Positions 26,781 through 35,451 of a DNA stretch of 64,000 nt are shown here, one piece after another (position 1 is the stretch's first letter; each line of letters begins with the position of its first letter). The stretch spans positions 372,001 through 436,000 of the forward strand of contig NZ_NNRM01000017.1 of the NCBI RefSeq assembly GCF_002252525.1, in the 5' to 3' direction. The DNA is from Brucella pseudogrignonensis. GTDB taxonomy: Bacteria > Pseudomonadota > Alphaproteobacteria > Rhizobiales > Rhizobiaceae. A model generated the notes under the pieces. That model saw only the letters and a list, made by a program, of their open reading frames with translations, had not been told where the DNA came from and ran no database searches. Position numbers and translations under genes: made by a program.

Positions 26781-26810
26781 AGCGCGTCTTTCGGACCGAG
26801 ATGCGCGTAA
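26781..26810 (+). repeat. Fragment of the dispersed palindromic repeat
   Basis: GCGCGTCTTTCGGACCGAGATGCGCG shortly after the gcd stop matches the 3' half of the family (TTTTCGGACCAGATGCGCG at 15517). The 5' half is missing. Confidence 0.5.
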
Positions 26811-26811
26811 T

Positions 26812-26848
26812 ACCAAAACTCCATGAGTATGACTCATGGAGTTTTGGT
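26812..26848. terminator. Perfect 16-bp inverted repeat after gcd
   Basis: ACCAAAACTCCATGAG (26812-26827) pairs perfectly with CTCATGGAGTTTTGGT (26833-26848) around a 5-base loop. It is likely a transcription end or an mRNA-stabilising hairpin for gcd. Confidence 0.65.
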
Positions 26849-26943
26849 TAAGCCCGAGTGGCAATTGAACTTTTTCAAGGCGTGATGCGTCAGCATCTTG
26901 AGCCGCCTTGGTATAAAAGTAATCGACAGCGCACATCAAACAG

Positions 26944-26972
26944 AAACGCCGGGAAATTCCCGGCGTTTTGCT
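26944..26972. terminator. GC-rich terminator between convergent gcd and cueR
   Basis: AAACGCCGGG and CCCGGCGTTT pair around AAATT, followed by TTTGCTTTT on the plus strand. On the minus strand AAAC precedes and GTTTCTG follows. It serves at least the plus strand and lies 30 bases beyond the cueR stop. Confidence 0.8.
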
Positions 26973-27001
26973 TTTATGCTCTTATCTCTCAAAGGCGCCC
27001 G

Positions 27002-27451
27002 TCAGATTTTTCCGTGCAACAATTCGCCTTTGCGCGGGGCTGGGCGAACGGCCTTCGGTGCGCTGTGGCTGGCAAGCTCATGGATGATCGGGCAATCGGG
27101 CCGGTTGTCGCCATGGCAATTATGGGCGAGGTGACGCAGCGTATCAGCCATGTTCTGCAACTGCTTCATCTTGGCTTCGAGGTCTTCGACATGCTGCAAT
27201 GCGACTTTCTTCACATCGGAAGATGCACGATTGCGGTCGCGCCAGAGGGCAAGCAGTTCCTTGATCTGTTCGACCTGAAATCCAAGATCACGACTTGATC
27301 GGATGAAACGCAGCGTTTCGACATCATTTTGCGTATAGACGCGATAACCCGAGCTGGTTCTGTCGGCAGCCTCGATAAGCCCGATGGTTTCATAATGGCG
27401 GATCATTTTCGCCGATATGCCCGATGCTTTGGCGGCTTGCCCGATATTCAT
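27002..27451 (-). CDS. cueR: Copper efflux regulator CueR, MerR family
   Basis: This 149-residue dimeric activator senses Cu(I). The MerR helix-turn-helix starts at residue 1 (MNIGQAAKASGISAKMIRHYE), a coiled-coil dimer helix follows, and the copper loop 'NCHGDNRPDCP' has cysteines at 112 and 120, exactly the two ligands of E. coli CueR. The C-terminal extension (about residues 125-149) is basic and longer than in E. coli. Its target is presumably the dyad promoter before copA at 21606, five kilobases away. Confidence 0.92.
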   Translation of the reverse strand: MNIGQAAKASGISAKMIRHYETIGLIEAADRTSSGYRVYTQNDVETLRFIRSSRDLGFQVEQIKELLALWRDRNRASSDVKKVALQHVEDLEAKMKQLQNMADTLRHLAHNCHGDNRPDCPIIHELASHSAPKAVRPAPRKGELLHGKI

Positions 27452-27570
27452 CCCATTCCTCGCTGTTTCCTGATTTTACAGGATATAGGAACGGTGAGGC
27501 GCTATTCAAAGAGCCTTTTGGGCAAGTATTATACGATTATCAGGCTGAAAAATTTTGATGGTTAGAAATT

Positions 27571-27598
27571 CCCTCCTGTCAGATAGCTGACAGGAGGG
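27571..27598 (-). terminator. Strong hairpin after glutamate dehydrogenase gene
   Basis: CCCTCCTGTCAG (27571-27582) and CTGACAGGAGGG (27587-27598) form a perfect 12-bp stem with loop ATAG, 20 bases past the gdh stop on the minus strand. AATTTCT follows on that strand. Confidence 0.7.
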
Positions 27599-27617
27599 AC
27601 CGTCTCGAAATATATAA

Positions 27618-28883
27618 TCAGGCAGAGAAATAATTCTGCGTGCCGTGCGCCTCGATAGCCTGTGCAAGGCGTTCCAGCGCATGAACATAGGCTGCCGAGC
27701 GAACAGTTACCTTGTGCTGCTTGGCATGGTTCCAGATGGCGCGGCCTTCACGTTCCATGATGGTCTTCAGGCGCTCATGGATTTCTTCAAGCGTCCAGTA
27801 ATAGCCCTGGCGATTCTGAACCCATTCAAAGTAGGAAACCGTCACGCCGCCGGCATTGGCCAGAATATCCGGTAGAACGATAACGCCCTTTTGCTCGAGA
27901 ATTTTGTCGGCTTCGGGCGTCACAGGACCGTTTGCCAGCTCAACAATCAACTTGCTCTTGATGGAAGCGGCGTTGTCGACATGGATCATGTTTTCCATGG
28001 CGCTTGGCGCAAGCACATCGCAATCAACTGCAAGCAGTTCATCAGCGCTGATCGCTTCATGACCGTTGCTGCCAGCGGTGGAAACAACCGACTTGCCCTG
28101 ATCCTTGGCTTTCAACAACAGGTCAAGATCAAGACCGTTTGCGCAATAAACAGCACCCGACGAATCCGAAACGGCAACGATCTTATGGCCGTCGCTGGCC
28201 ATCAGTTTTGCAAAGAACTGACCGGCATTGCCGAAGCCCTGAACGGTGACGCGAAGCTGCGAAGCAAGGCCAAGATCATGCGCCAGATGGCGAACGAGAT
28301 AGAAGCCGCCGCGTGCGGTCGCATCATTACGGCCCAGCGAACCGCCAAGTGCCAGTGGCTTGCCGGTGATAACCGCAGGCGAAGACTGGCCGACGATCTG
28401 CGAATATTCGTCTGCCATCCAGCCCATAATCATGGAGTTGGTATAGACGTCCGGTGCCGGAATATCGCGGTCCGGGCCGATAATGCCGGAGAAAGCCTGA
28501 ATATAGGCACGCGAAAGGCGCTCAAGTTCTGCCTTGGAAAGCTTGCGAGGGTCGACCTGGATTGCACCCTTGCCGCCGCCGTAAGGCAGGTTCATGACGG
28601 CGCATTTGAAGGTCATCCAGAAAGCGAGTGTTTCGACTTCTTCAGCCGTTGATTCGGGATGGTAGCGAATGCCGCCCTTGGTTGGTCCGCGGGTGTCGTC
28701 ATAACGGCAGCGCCATGCAAGAAAGGATTTGCGCGAACCGTCATCCATACGGATCATCAAGCGCACTTTCATCGTTTCACGGGCGTATTTCAGCTTCTCG
28801 ATAACATCCGGATCGATATTGATGTGGCTTGCCGCCTCGTCCAGACGAACGAGTGCGCTTTCGAGTAGATTCTCCTTAGTCAT
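27618..28883 (-). CDS. gdhA: Glutamate dehydrogenase (Glu/Leu/Phe/Val dehydrogenase family)
   Basis: This 421-residue enzyme interconverts glutamate and 2-oxoglutarate plus ammonia. 'GPTKGGIRYHP', 'NLPYGGGKGAI' (catalytic lysine region) and 'GPDRDIPAPDVYTN' are the substrate-side motifs; 'VQGFGNAGQFFAKLM' is the dinucleotide fold. The length and motifs match the hexameric group, probably NAD-specific. ATG at 28883 follows AGGTG at 8 bases and is preferred to the adjacent TTG at 28886. The upstream region has an AGGACAA-5-TTGTCCT dyad about 90 bases before the start. Amino-acid preference cannot be settled by reading. Confidence 0.92.
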   Translation of the reverse strand: MTKENLLESALVRLDEAASHINIDPDVIEKLKYARETMKVRLMIRMDDGSRKSFLAWRCRYDDTRGPTKGGIRYHPESTAEEVETLAFWMTFKCAVMNLPYGGGKGAIQVDPRKLSKAELERLSRAYIQAFSGIIGPDRDIPAPDVYTNSMIMGWMADEYSQIVGQSSPAVITGKPLALGGSLGRNDATARGGFYLVRHLAHDLGLASQLRVTVQGFGNAGQFFAKLMASDGHKIVAVSDSSGAVYCANGLDLDLLLKAKDQGKSVVSTAGSNGHEAISADELLAVDCDVLAPSAMENMIHVDNAASIKSKLIVELANGPVTPEADKILEQKGVIVLPDILANAGGVTVSYFEWVQNRQGYYWTLEEIHERLKTIMEREGRAIWNHAKQHKVTVRSAAYVHALERLAQAIEAHGTQNYFSA

Positions 28884-28970
28884 CAAATCACCTTTCTTGC
28901 TTTTATCCCTCTTTAAAGAGGCGTTTATGAACGCTTGAGTAGCGCTTCACGCAATAAAAGAAAAGAGAAA

Positions 28971-28989
28971 AGGACAACAATATTGTCCT
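28971..28989. promoter_or_regulatory. AGGACAA-CAATA-TTGTCCT dyad upstream of gdhA
   Basis: A perfect 7-bp dyad lies 88 bases before the gdhA start in an AT-rich stretch, where a regulator of glutamate dehydrogenase would be expected to bind. Which regulator is unknown. Confidence 0.4.
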
Positions 28990-29059
28990 ATTATGATAAA
29001 AACTATTTGGAAGCTTTCTAATATTATTAGTTACTAATATTAAGGACTTGGCGGTTCCA

Positions 29060-29085
29060 TCTGGTTGTCGTCTCGGACAACCAGA
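29060..29085 (-). terminator. Hairpin after the HD-domain gene
   Basis: TCTGGTTGTC (29060-29069) and GACAACCAGA (29076-29085) form a perfect 10-bp stem 38 bases past the stop of the minus-strand HD gene. Confidence 0.6.
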
Positions 29086-29122
29086 AATCTGCCAAACCCA
29101 AGCTTGACCAATCAGGCGCTGG

Positions 29123-29776
29123 TCAGCTCTGCTTTAAAAATCCGCGCTCAACACCTTCCGCGATAATCCGCTGTGCAGCTTCCCAAAGCGTGTCTGATGC
29201 GTGGGAAATCGGTGACTTCCGGTCAAGCACCACAGGCGCAGTTACGCCCGGCGTATGCCAGGTGCCGCCACTTGTGAAGAAGTTGTGCAGGAGTGGCTGC
29301 AGCCGATCCATCGCGCGGGCAAACTGCGCTTCTGCTGTTTTGCGTGCCTCGAACTCATCCCAAAGGGCGCGGAATTCCAGCGCCTGATCTTCGGGCAGAA
29401 TGCCGAATATCCGGGTGGCTGCCTGCATTTCACGCTCTTCCTGGTCGAGTGCACCCGCGTCGTCATAGATGAAGGTATCGCCTGCATCGATCTCAACGAT
29501 GTCATGGATGATCAGCATCTTGAGCACACTCAGCAGATCAACGTTCTCATTCGCATGTTCCTGCAAGACCATTGCCATCAGCACCAGCTCCCAGGTGTGT
29601 TCGGCATCGTTTTCGCGGCGCGACGTATCCAGCAGCGGTGTCCGACGAATGACCTGCTTCAGCTTTTCGACTTCAAGAATGAACTGGAACTGTTGCCGCA
29701 ATCTGGCATTCGGCACGAGACTCGCGAATTCGCTTTCAGGCAGGTCGAGCGGCTTAAGCGGCAGTGTGTCGGTCAT
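29123..29776 (-). CDS. HD-domain phosphohydrolase
   Basis: This 217-residue protein of the HD superfamily (YfbR-like group, nucleotidase or similar hydrolase) has 'RRENDAEHTWELVLMAMVL' giving the first metal histidine, 'MLIIHDIVEIDAGDTF' giving the HD pair, and a later aspartate in 'MDRLQPLLHNFF'. All metal-binding positions look intact. I start at ATG 29776 (MTDTLPLK); the frame back to 29953 adds a stretch unlike this family. The substrate is not evident. It is divergent from the sarcosine oxidase operon. Confidence 0.85.
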   Translation of the reverse strand: MTDTLPLKPLDLPESEFASLVPNARLRQQFQFILEVEKLKQVIRRTPLLDTSRRENDAEHTWELVLMAMVLQEHANENVDLLSVLKMLIIHDIVEIDAGDTFIYDDAGALDQEEREMQAATRIFGILPEDQALEFRALWDEFEARKTAEAQFARAMDRLQPLLHNFFTSGGTWHTPGVTAPVVLDRKSPISHASDTLWEAAQRIIAEGVERGFLKQS

Positions 29777-30021
29777 TGGCAATCCAGTCGTAGCGTTGGT
29801 CGAAACAATCAAATGCCCGGCTACTACTGGCTTGCTGCCGATCGAATTGCAACGCCTAATCATCCATGAAGCATCATGTCGCGAAATGGTGCCGATGTCG
29901 TATTTATGACGTCTTTTGACGCAAGCCTGCTGTCGATATCGTCTGCGACCCAATACAAATATCTACAGAGGTTTTTCATGCGCCACATGGGAGCGTGAAC
30001 CGTAAGACTGGTGGTTTGTAT

Positions 30022-31275
30022 ATGTCCCGCTTTTCGTTAGCTTCTATCGTTGGCAACGCGCTTTCCGGCAACAAGAACTGGAAGCCGCAATGGCCGAATG
30101 CCGAACCCAAGGCCGAATATGATGTGATCATTGTCGGCGCCGGTGGTCATGGTCTGGGTGCTGCCTATTATCTGGCCAAGGAACATGGCATCACCAATGT
30201 TGCGGTCATCGAAAAAGGCTGGCTTGGCGGCGGCAATACGGGGCGCAACACCACCATTATCCGCTCCAACTATCTCTATGATGAGAGCGCGCATCTCTAC
30301 GAACATGCGATGAAGCTGTGGGAAGGTCTGAGTCAGGACCTCAACTACAATGTCATGTTCTCGCAGCGCGGCGTGATGATGCTGGCGCATACGGTGCATG
30401 ATGTGCAGAGCTTCAAGCGTCATATCCATGCCAATCGTCTCAATGGCATCGACAATGAATGGCTGACCAAGGAGCAGGCGAAGGAATACTGCCCGCCGCT
30501 CGATATTTCGGCCAATGCGCGTTATCCGGTTGTTGGTGCCACCTTGCAGCGGCGCGGCGGCGTTGCCCGTCACGATGCGGTTGCATGGGGCTATGCACGC
30601 GGTGCGACGGAACGCGGTGTTGATATCATCCAGAATTGCCCGGTCACGGCCATTCGCCGCGATGCATCGGGTCGCGTGACCGGCGTTGATACGCCACGCG
30701 GTTTCATCAAGGCGAAGAAAGTGGCCGTTTCTGCCGCTGGTAGCACCTCCATTGTCATGGACACGGCAGGCGTTCGTATGCCGCTCGAAAGTTACCCGCT
30801 ACAGGCGCTGGTGTCCGAGCCGGTCAAGCCGATCTTCCCTTGCGTGGTCATGTCCAACACGGTCCACGCCTATATCAGCCAGTCCGATAAGGGCGAGCTG
30901 GTGATCGGTTCCGGTACCGACCAATATGTGTCCTACAGCCAGCGCGGCGGTCTGCCATTGATTGAGCATACGCTTGCGGCCATCTGCGAAGTCTTCCCGA
31001 TCTTCACCCGTATGCGGATGCTGCGCAAATGGGGTGGTATTGTTGACGTGACGCCGGATCGTTCGCCGATCATTGGCAAGACGCCGGTTCCGGGCCTGTT
31101 TGTCAATTGCGGCTGGGGTACCGGCGGCTTCAAGGCGACACCGGGTTCGGCGCATGTCTTTGCCCATACGATCGCACGCGACGAGCCGCACTGGATCAAC
31201 GCGCCGTTCACGCTTGAACGCTTCACCACCGGTCGCCTGATCGATGAAGCGGCTGCGGCCGCCGTAGCTCACTAA
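30022..31275 (+). CDS. soxB: Sarcosine oxidase beta subunit
   Basis: This 417-residue FAD-binding subunit of the tetrameric sarcosine oxidase holds the catalytic flavin. '[24 protein letters not shown]' is the N-terminal dinucleotide fold and '[15 protein letters not shown]' is a characteristic C-terminal part. Together with SoxD, SoxA and SoxG it oxidises sarcosine to glycine, formaldehyde (or methylene-tetrahydrofolate) and peroxide. I start at ATG 30022 (MSRFSLAS); GTG at 29995 would add nine residues. It opens a tight operon. Confidence 0.95.
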   Translation: MSRFSLASIVGNALSGNKNWKPQWPNAEPKAEYDVIIVGAGGHGLGAAYYLAKEHGITNVAVIEKGWLGGGNTGRNTTIIRSNYLYDESAHLYEHAMKLWEGLSQDLNYNVMFSQRGVMMLAHTVHDVQSFKRHIHANRLNGIDNEWLTKEQAKEYCPPLDISANARYPVVGATLQRRGGVARHDAVAWGYARGATERGVDIIQNCPVTAIRRDASGRVTGVDTPRGFIKAKKVAVSAAGSTSIVMDTAGVRMPLESYPLQALVSEPVKPIFPCVVMSNTVHAYISQSDKGELVIGSGTDQYVSYSQRGGLPLIEHTLAAICEVFPIFTRMRMLRKWGGIVDVTPDRSPIIGKTPVPGLFVNCGWGTGGFKATPGSAHVFAHTIARDEPHWINAPFTLERFTTGRLIDEAAAAAVAH

Positions 31276-31295
31276 GGAAATAGGGGAAACACAAA

Positions 31296-31601
31296 ATGCT
31301 TCTTATCCGTTGCCCTTATTGCGAGATGGAACGTCCAGAGCTTGAATTCGCCTATGCAGGCGAAGCGCATATCGCGCGTCCAGCCGACCCCTCGACGCTT
31401 TCCGATGATGAATGGCGTGATTTCCTGTTCACGCGTTCCAATCCACGCGGTACCCATTATGAACGCTGGCGGCACATCAACGGCTGCGGTCGCTTCTTCA
31501 ATGCGGTGCGCGATACGGTGAGCGACAAGTTCGTCACCACCTACAAGGCTGGTGAACCCCGTCCTGCTTTGGCAGAAACTCCGGCTGCGGAGACGAAATA
31601 A
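31296..31601 (+). CDS. soxD: Sarcosine oxidase delta subunit
   Basis: This 101-residue zinc-binding subunit has the ligands C6, C9, H60 and C64 (CPYC ... HINGC). It is the smallest subunit of the heterotetramer. It starts 21 bases after soxB with GGAAATAGGGGA ahead of the ATG, and its stop overlaps the soxA start by one base. Confidence 0.95.
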   Translation: MLLIRCPYCEMERPELEFAYAGEAHIARPADPSTLSDDEWRDFLFTRSNPRGTHYERWRHINGCGRFFNAVRDTVSDKFVTTYKAGEPRPALAETPAAETK

Positions 31602-34600
31602 TGACCGATATGCGCATTCATAACAAAGGCCGTGTCAACAAGGCCAAGTCCGTGCGGTTCAGCTTCAACGGCAAAACCTATTCTGGTTTTGAAGGCGACA
31701 CGCTGGCGTCGGCCATGCTTGCCAATGGCGAACATCTGGCCGGTCGTTCGTTTAAATATCACCGCCCGCGCGGCATTCTTTCTGCTGGTTCCGAAGAGCC
31801 GAATGCGCTGATGGGCGTCTCAAGAGGACCGGGCCGCTACGAGCCGAACACCCGCGCCACGGTGCTGGAACTCTATGACGGCCTCAAAGCCGAAACCCAG
31901 AACCACTGGCCATCATTGAAGCACGATGTCGGCGCGATCAATGATGCGCTCTACATGTTTTTCTCAGCAGGCTTTTACTACAAGACCTTCATGTGGCCAA
32001 AGAGCTTCTGGAACAAGGTCTATGAGCCTTTCATCCGTGGCGCTGCCGGTCTTGGCAAATCGCCATCCGAACCCGATCCGGACACCTATGCCAGTCGCTA
32101 TGCCTTCTGCGACGTGCTGATCGCGGGTGGTGGACCTGCCGGTCTGGCGGCTGCTTTAGAGGCCGCAAAGAGTGGCGCGAAGGTTATCCTCGTTGATGAG
32201 CAGGCCGAATTTGGCGGTTCGCTTTTGTCCGAGCCAGAGCCGGTCATCAATGGCCGTTCAAGCTGGGACTGGCTCAATGAAACCCTAGCGGCCCTTAAAG
32301 CCAATCCGAATGTCACGCTTTTGCCGCGCACAACGGCCATTGGCTATTACCATCAGAACATGGTCGGCCTTTGTGAGCGCCTGACCGATCATCAGGCCAA
32401 GCCCGCCACCAATGCGCCGCGTGAACGCATGTGGCGCGTGCGTGCAAGCCAAGTGGTGCTGGCGCAGGGTGCAATCGAAAAGCCGCTGGTCTTTGCAGGC
32501 AATGACCGTCCCGGCGTGATGCTGGCTTCCGCTGCGCGTACCTATCTCAATCGCTATGGCGTCAAGGTCGGCAATCAGGCTGTCGTCGTCACTTCGCATG
32601 ACAGCGCATGGCTTGCGGCTTTTGACCTCGCGGTCGCAGGCGTCAAGGTTCCAGCCATCATCGATGTGCGTTCAAGCGTTGCCGACAGCCTTATCAATCG
32701 TGCAAAAATGCTCGGCATTGAAACACTGACCGGCTGGGCTGTAACAGATACAGGCGGGCGCCATCGCGTGTCGTCGGTTCGCGCTAATCCGGTTTCTAAC
32801 GGCTCGGTCGGAGCTGCGCGCACGATTGCCTGCGATGTTGTTTTGATGTCTGGCGGTTGGAACCCAAGCGTGCATCTGTTCTCTCACACAAAGGGCCAGC
32901 TCGTCTGGGACGAAGCACGCCAGATCTATCTGCCGGGCGAACGCACCGAGGAAAGCCGCTGTGCCGGTGCAGGCAATGGCAATTTCGATTTGCAGGCCGC
33001 ATTGCGCGAGGGTGCGCAAGCGGGTGCTGCTGCAGCCAATGATGCAGGTCATAAAGCCAAAGCGTCGGAATATGCAGTTGCAGGCGATTTTGTCTGTGAT
33101 GGTGTGAGCTGCCGCGAATTGCCAACGGATCGCGATCCGGGCAAAGCCAAGGCTTTCATCGATTTCCAGAACGATGTAACAGCCAAGGATATTCGTCTGG
33201 CCGTGCGCGAAGGGTTTCATTCCATCGAGCACGTCAAGCGCTATACCACCAATGGCATGGCGACCGATCAAGGCAAGACCTCGAACATCAATGGTCTGGC
33301 CGTTGCCGCCGATGCGCTCAAGCGCCCGACGCCGCAGGTTGGTCTCACCACTTTCCGGCCGCCTTATACGCCGACGACCTTTGGCGCTTTCTGCGGTTAC
33401 AATCGCGGCAAACTGTTTGATGTCACGCGCAAGACGCCAATTGATAGCTGGGCTGAACAGCATGGCGCAGCTTTTGAGCCGGTCTCGCTGTGGCGCCGCG
33501 CATGGTATTTCCCAAAAACGGGCGAAGACATGCATCAAGCTGTGGCGCGTGAATGCAAGGCAACCCGCCAGTCGCTTGGCATGTTCGACGCATCTACCCT
33601 TGGCAAGATCGAAGTGGTCGGCCCGGATGCGGCGGAATTCATGAACCGCATGTACACCAACCCATGGACAAAGCTTGGTGTCGGGCGCTGCCGTTATGGT
33701 CTGTTGCTTGGCGAAGATGGTTTCATCCGCGATGACGGTGTTGTCGGTCGTCTGACGCAGGATCGTTTCCATGTGACGACCACAACCGGCGGTGCCGCGC
33801 GTGTTCTCAATATGATGGAAGACTATCTCCAGACCGAATGGCCGGACCTTAAAGTGCGGCTGACCTCGACCACCGAACAATGGGCCGTGGTGGCAATCAA
33901 TGGCCCGAATGCCCGCAAGCTCATCGAGCCAATAGTCGAAGGTCTGGATATTTCTGACGAAGCTTTCCCGCATATGTCGGTTGCGGAATGTAAATTCCTG
34001 GGCGTGCCAGCGCGTCTCTTCCGCATGAGCTTCACTGGCGAGCTAGGCTATGAAATCAACGTGCCCGCCCGTTACGGTCTGTCGCTGTGGAAGGCGCTTT
34101 ATGAGGCCGGTCAGCAATATGACATCACGCCTTACGGCACCGAAACCATGCACGTTCTGCGCGCGGAAAAAGGCTATATCATTGTCGGTCAGGATACGGA
34201 CGGCACCGTAACGCCGGATGATGCAAGCCTCGGCTGGGCCGTCGGCAAGCAGAAGCCAGATTTCGTTGGCAAGCGTTCGCTGGCCCGTCCGGATATGCTC
34301 AAATCAGATCGCAAGCATCTTGTGGGTCTGTTGACCAACGATCCGAAGCTGGTGCTGGAAGAAGGTGCGCAGATTGTCGTTGATCCAAAGCAGGCGTTGC
34401 CTATGACCATGCTTGGTCATGTCACTTCGTCCTATTGGAGCGAGGCGCTTGGCCGGTCTATCGCTATGGCCGTGGTATCAGGCGGCAAGGATCGTATGGG
34501 CGAAACGCTTTATATGCCGATGCCTGATGGTACAGTGCATGAAGCCACTGTTTCGGGCATGGTCTTCTATGACCCCGAAGGTAAGAAGCTGAACGGATAA
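31601..34600 (+). CDS. soxA: Sarcosine oxidase alpha subunit
   Basis: This 999-residue large subunit has an N-terminal 2Fe-2S-like ferredoxin fold without cluster ('SFNGKTYSGFEGDTLASAMLANG'), an NAD-binding domain with 'LIAGGGPAGLAAALEAAKSGAKV' (about residues 170-190), and a C-terminal aminomethyltransferase (GcvT-like) domain that binds tetrahydrofolate ('RMSFTGELGYEINVP' and 'TMHVLRAEKGYIIVGQDTDG'). The length and domain order match the tetrameric enzyme. The folate domain takes the formaldehyde made by SoxB. Confidence 0.95.
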   Translation: MTDMRIHNKGRVNKAKSVRFSFNGKTYSGFEGDTLASAMLANGEHLAGRSFKYHRPRGILSAGSEEPNALMGVSRGPGRYEPNTRATVLELYDGLKAETQNHWPSLKHDVGAINDALYMFFSAGFYYKTFMWPKSFWNKVYEPFIRGAAGLGKSPSEPDPDTYASRYAFCDVLIAGGGPAGLAAALEAAKSGAKVILVDEQAEFGGSLLSEPEPVINGRSSWDWLNETLAALKANPNVTLLPRTTAIGYYHQNMVGLCERLTDHQAKPATNAPRERMWRVRASQVVLAQGAIEKPLVFAGNDRPGVMLASAARTYLNRYGVKVGNQAVVVTSHDSAWLAAFDLAVAGVKVPAIIDVRSSVADSLINRAKMLGIETLTGWAVTDTGGRHRVSSVRANPVSNGSVGAARTIACDVVLMSGGWNPSVHLFSHTKGQLVWDEARQIYLPGERTEESRCAGAGNGNFDLQAALREGAQAGAAAANDAGHKAKASEYAVAGDFVCDGVSCRELPTDRDPGKAKAFIDFQNDVTAKDIRLAVREGFHSIEHVKRYTTNGMATDQGKTSNINGLAVAADALKRPTPQVGLTTFRPPYTPTTFGAFCGYNRGKLFDVTRKTPIDSWAEQHGAAFEPVSLWRRAWYFPKTGEDMHQAVARECKATRQSLGMFDASTLGKIEVVGPDAAEFMNRMYTNPWTKLGVGRCRYGLLLGEDGFIRDDGVVGRLTQDRFHVTTTTGGAARVLNMMEDYLQTEWPDLKVRLTSTTEQWAVVAINGPNARKLIEPIVEGLDISDEAFPHMSVAECKFLGVPARLFRMSFTGELGYEINVPARYGLSLWKALYEAGQQYDITPYGTETMHVLRAEKGYIIVGQDTDGTVTPDDASLGWAVGKQKPDFVGKRSLARPDMLKSDRKHLVGLLTNDPKLVLEEGAQIVVDPKQALPMTMLGHVTSSYWSEALGRSIAMAVVSGGKDRMGETLYMPMPDGTVHEATVSGMVFYDPEGKKLNG

Positions 34601-34610
34601 GGATTGAACC

Positions 34611-35165
34611 ATGCTTGTTGAGACAAAACCTTATTCGAACCGCAAGGTCGTCATTCCCGGTCGTCTGGAAATCCATGCAGCCGATGACGCTGCCCGTTTT
34701 GTCCTACGCATTGCTCCGGAAAAACTGGCCCTGGCTGAAAAGGCACTGGGTGCAAAGTTCCCGGCTAAGATCGGTGGCCTTACGCGCAATGGCGATATTG
34801 CGGTTGCCTGCATCGGACCGGATGAATGGTATATCTGGGCAGATGAAAGCAAGGCGGACGCCATTACACAGGCCTTTGCCAAGCTCTACGAGAATGAGCC
34901 GCACAGCCTGACGGAAGTCAGTCACCGCGAAACCGGCATCGACATTTCCGGCCCCCAAGCCGAGTGGCTGTTGAATGCCGCTTCCCCGCTTGAGCTCTCA
35001 AAGATGAGCTTTCCGGGTGCTGCTCGCACGATCTTCGATCATGCCCAGATCATTCTGTTGAAGTGGGATGCCGATCATTACCGGATCGAAGTGTGGAACT
35101 CATTCGCTGATCACGTCTGGACCTTGCTGGAACTGGCCAGCAATGAAGTCGAATTGACACTCTGA
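34611..35165 (+). CDS. soxG: Sarcosine oxidase gamma subunit
   Basis: This 184-residue subunit is related in fold to the GcvT-like domain. 'VACIGPDEWYIWADE' and 'ETGIDISGPQAEWLLNAASPLEL' match the SoxG family. It follows soxA by 10 bases and closes the soxBDAG operon before a strong terminator. No glyA, purU or folD gene, common partners in other genomes, is attached here. Confidence 0.93.
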   Translation: MLVETKPYSNRKVVIPGRLEIHAADDAARFVLRIAPEKLALAEKALGAKFPAKIGGLTRNGDIAVACIGPDEWYIWADESKADAITQAFAKLYENEPHSLTEVSHRETGIDISGPQAEWLLNAASPLELSKMSFPGAARTIFDHAQIILLKWDADHYRIEVWNSFADHVWTLLELASNEVELTL

Positions 35166-35183
35166 TTGATCCCTTATTTCCTT

Positions 35184-35213
35184 AAAAACGCCGCCCCACG
35201 GGGCGGCGTTTTT
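35184..35213 (+). terminator. Strong terminator of soxBDAG
   Basis: AAAAACGCCGCCCC (35184-35197) and GGGGCGGCGTTTTT (35200-35213) form a 14-bp stem that ends in a T-run, 19 bases after soxG. Confidence 0.92.
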
Positions 35214-35218
35214 GCATT

Positions 35219-35368
35219 AGAGCGCATCCCGAAAAGTGTGAAACGGCTTCGCGGGGAAATCAGTCCACTGGACTGATTTCTTATCCCGCTTCGATCGGAA
35301 AAAGATGCGCGTCAAAATAAGAGATTAGAGCGCCGATCTGATCCAATCAGATCGAAATGCGCTCTAAT
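35219..35368. repeat. Nested inverted repeats between soxG and the CoA-transferase gene
   Basis: A dispersed repeat copy (about 35219-35312; GCGCATCCCGAAAAGTGTGA ... AAAGATGCGCG) is interrupted by a near-perfect palindrome GAAATCAGTCCA/TGGACTGATTTC at about 35256-35280. A second dyad follows: ATTAGAGCGC (35324-35333) with GCGCTCTAAT (35359-35368), enclosing GATCTGAT/ATCAGATC. This 150-base block has three levels of symmetry. Confidence 0.75.
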
Positions 35369-35451
35369 ACCCCAATTTCAGCCTTGCCTTCTATAAATCC
35401 ATATGTGAAGACTATATTTACATAAGAAATTCATGAGGAGGGAATTTCCCG

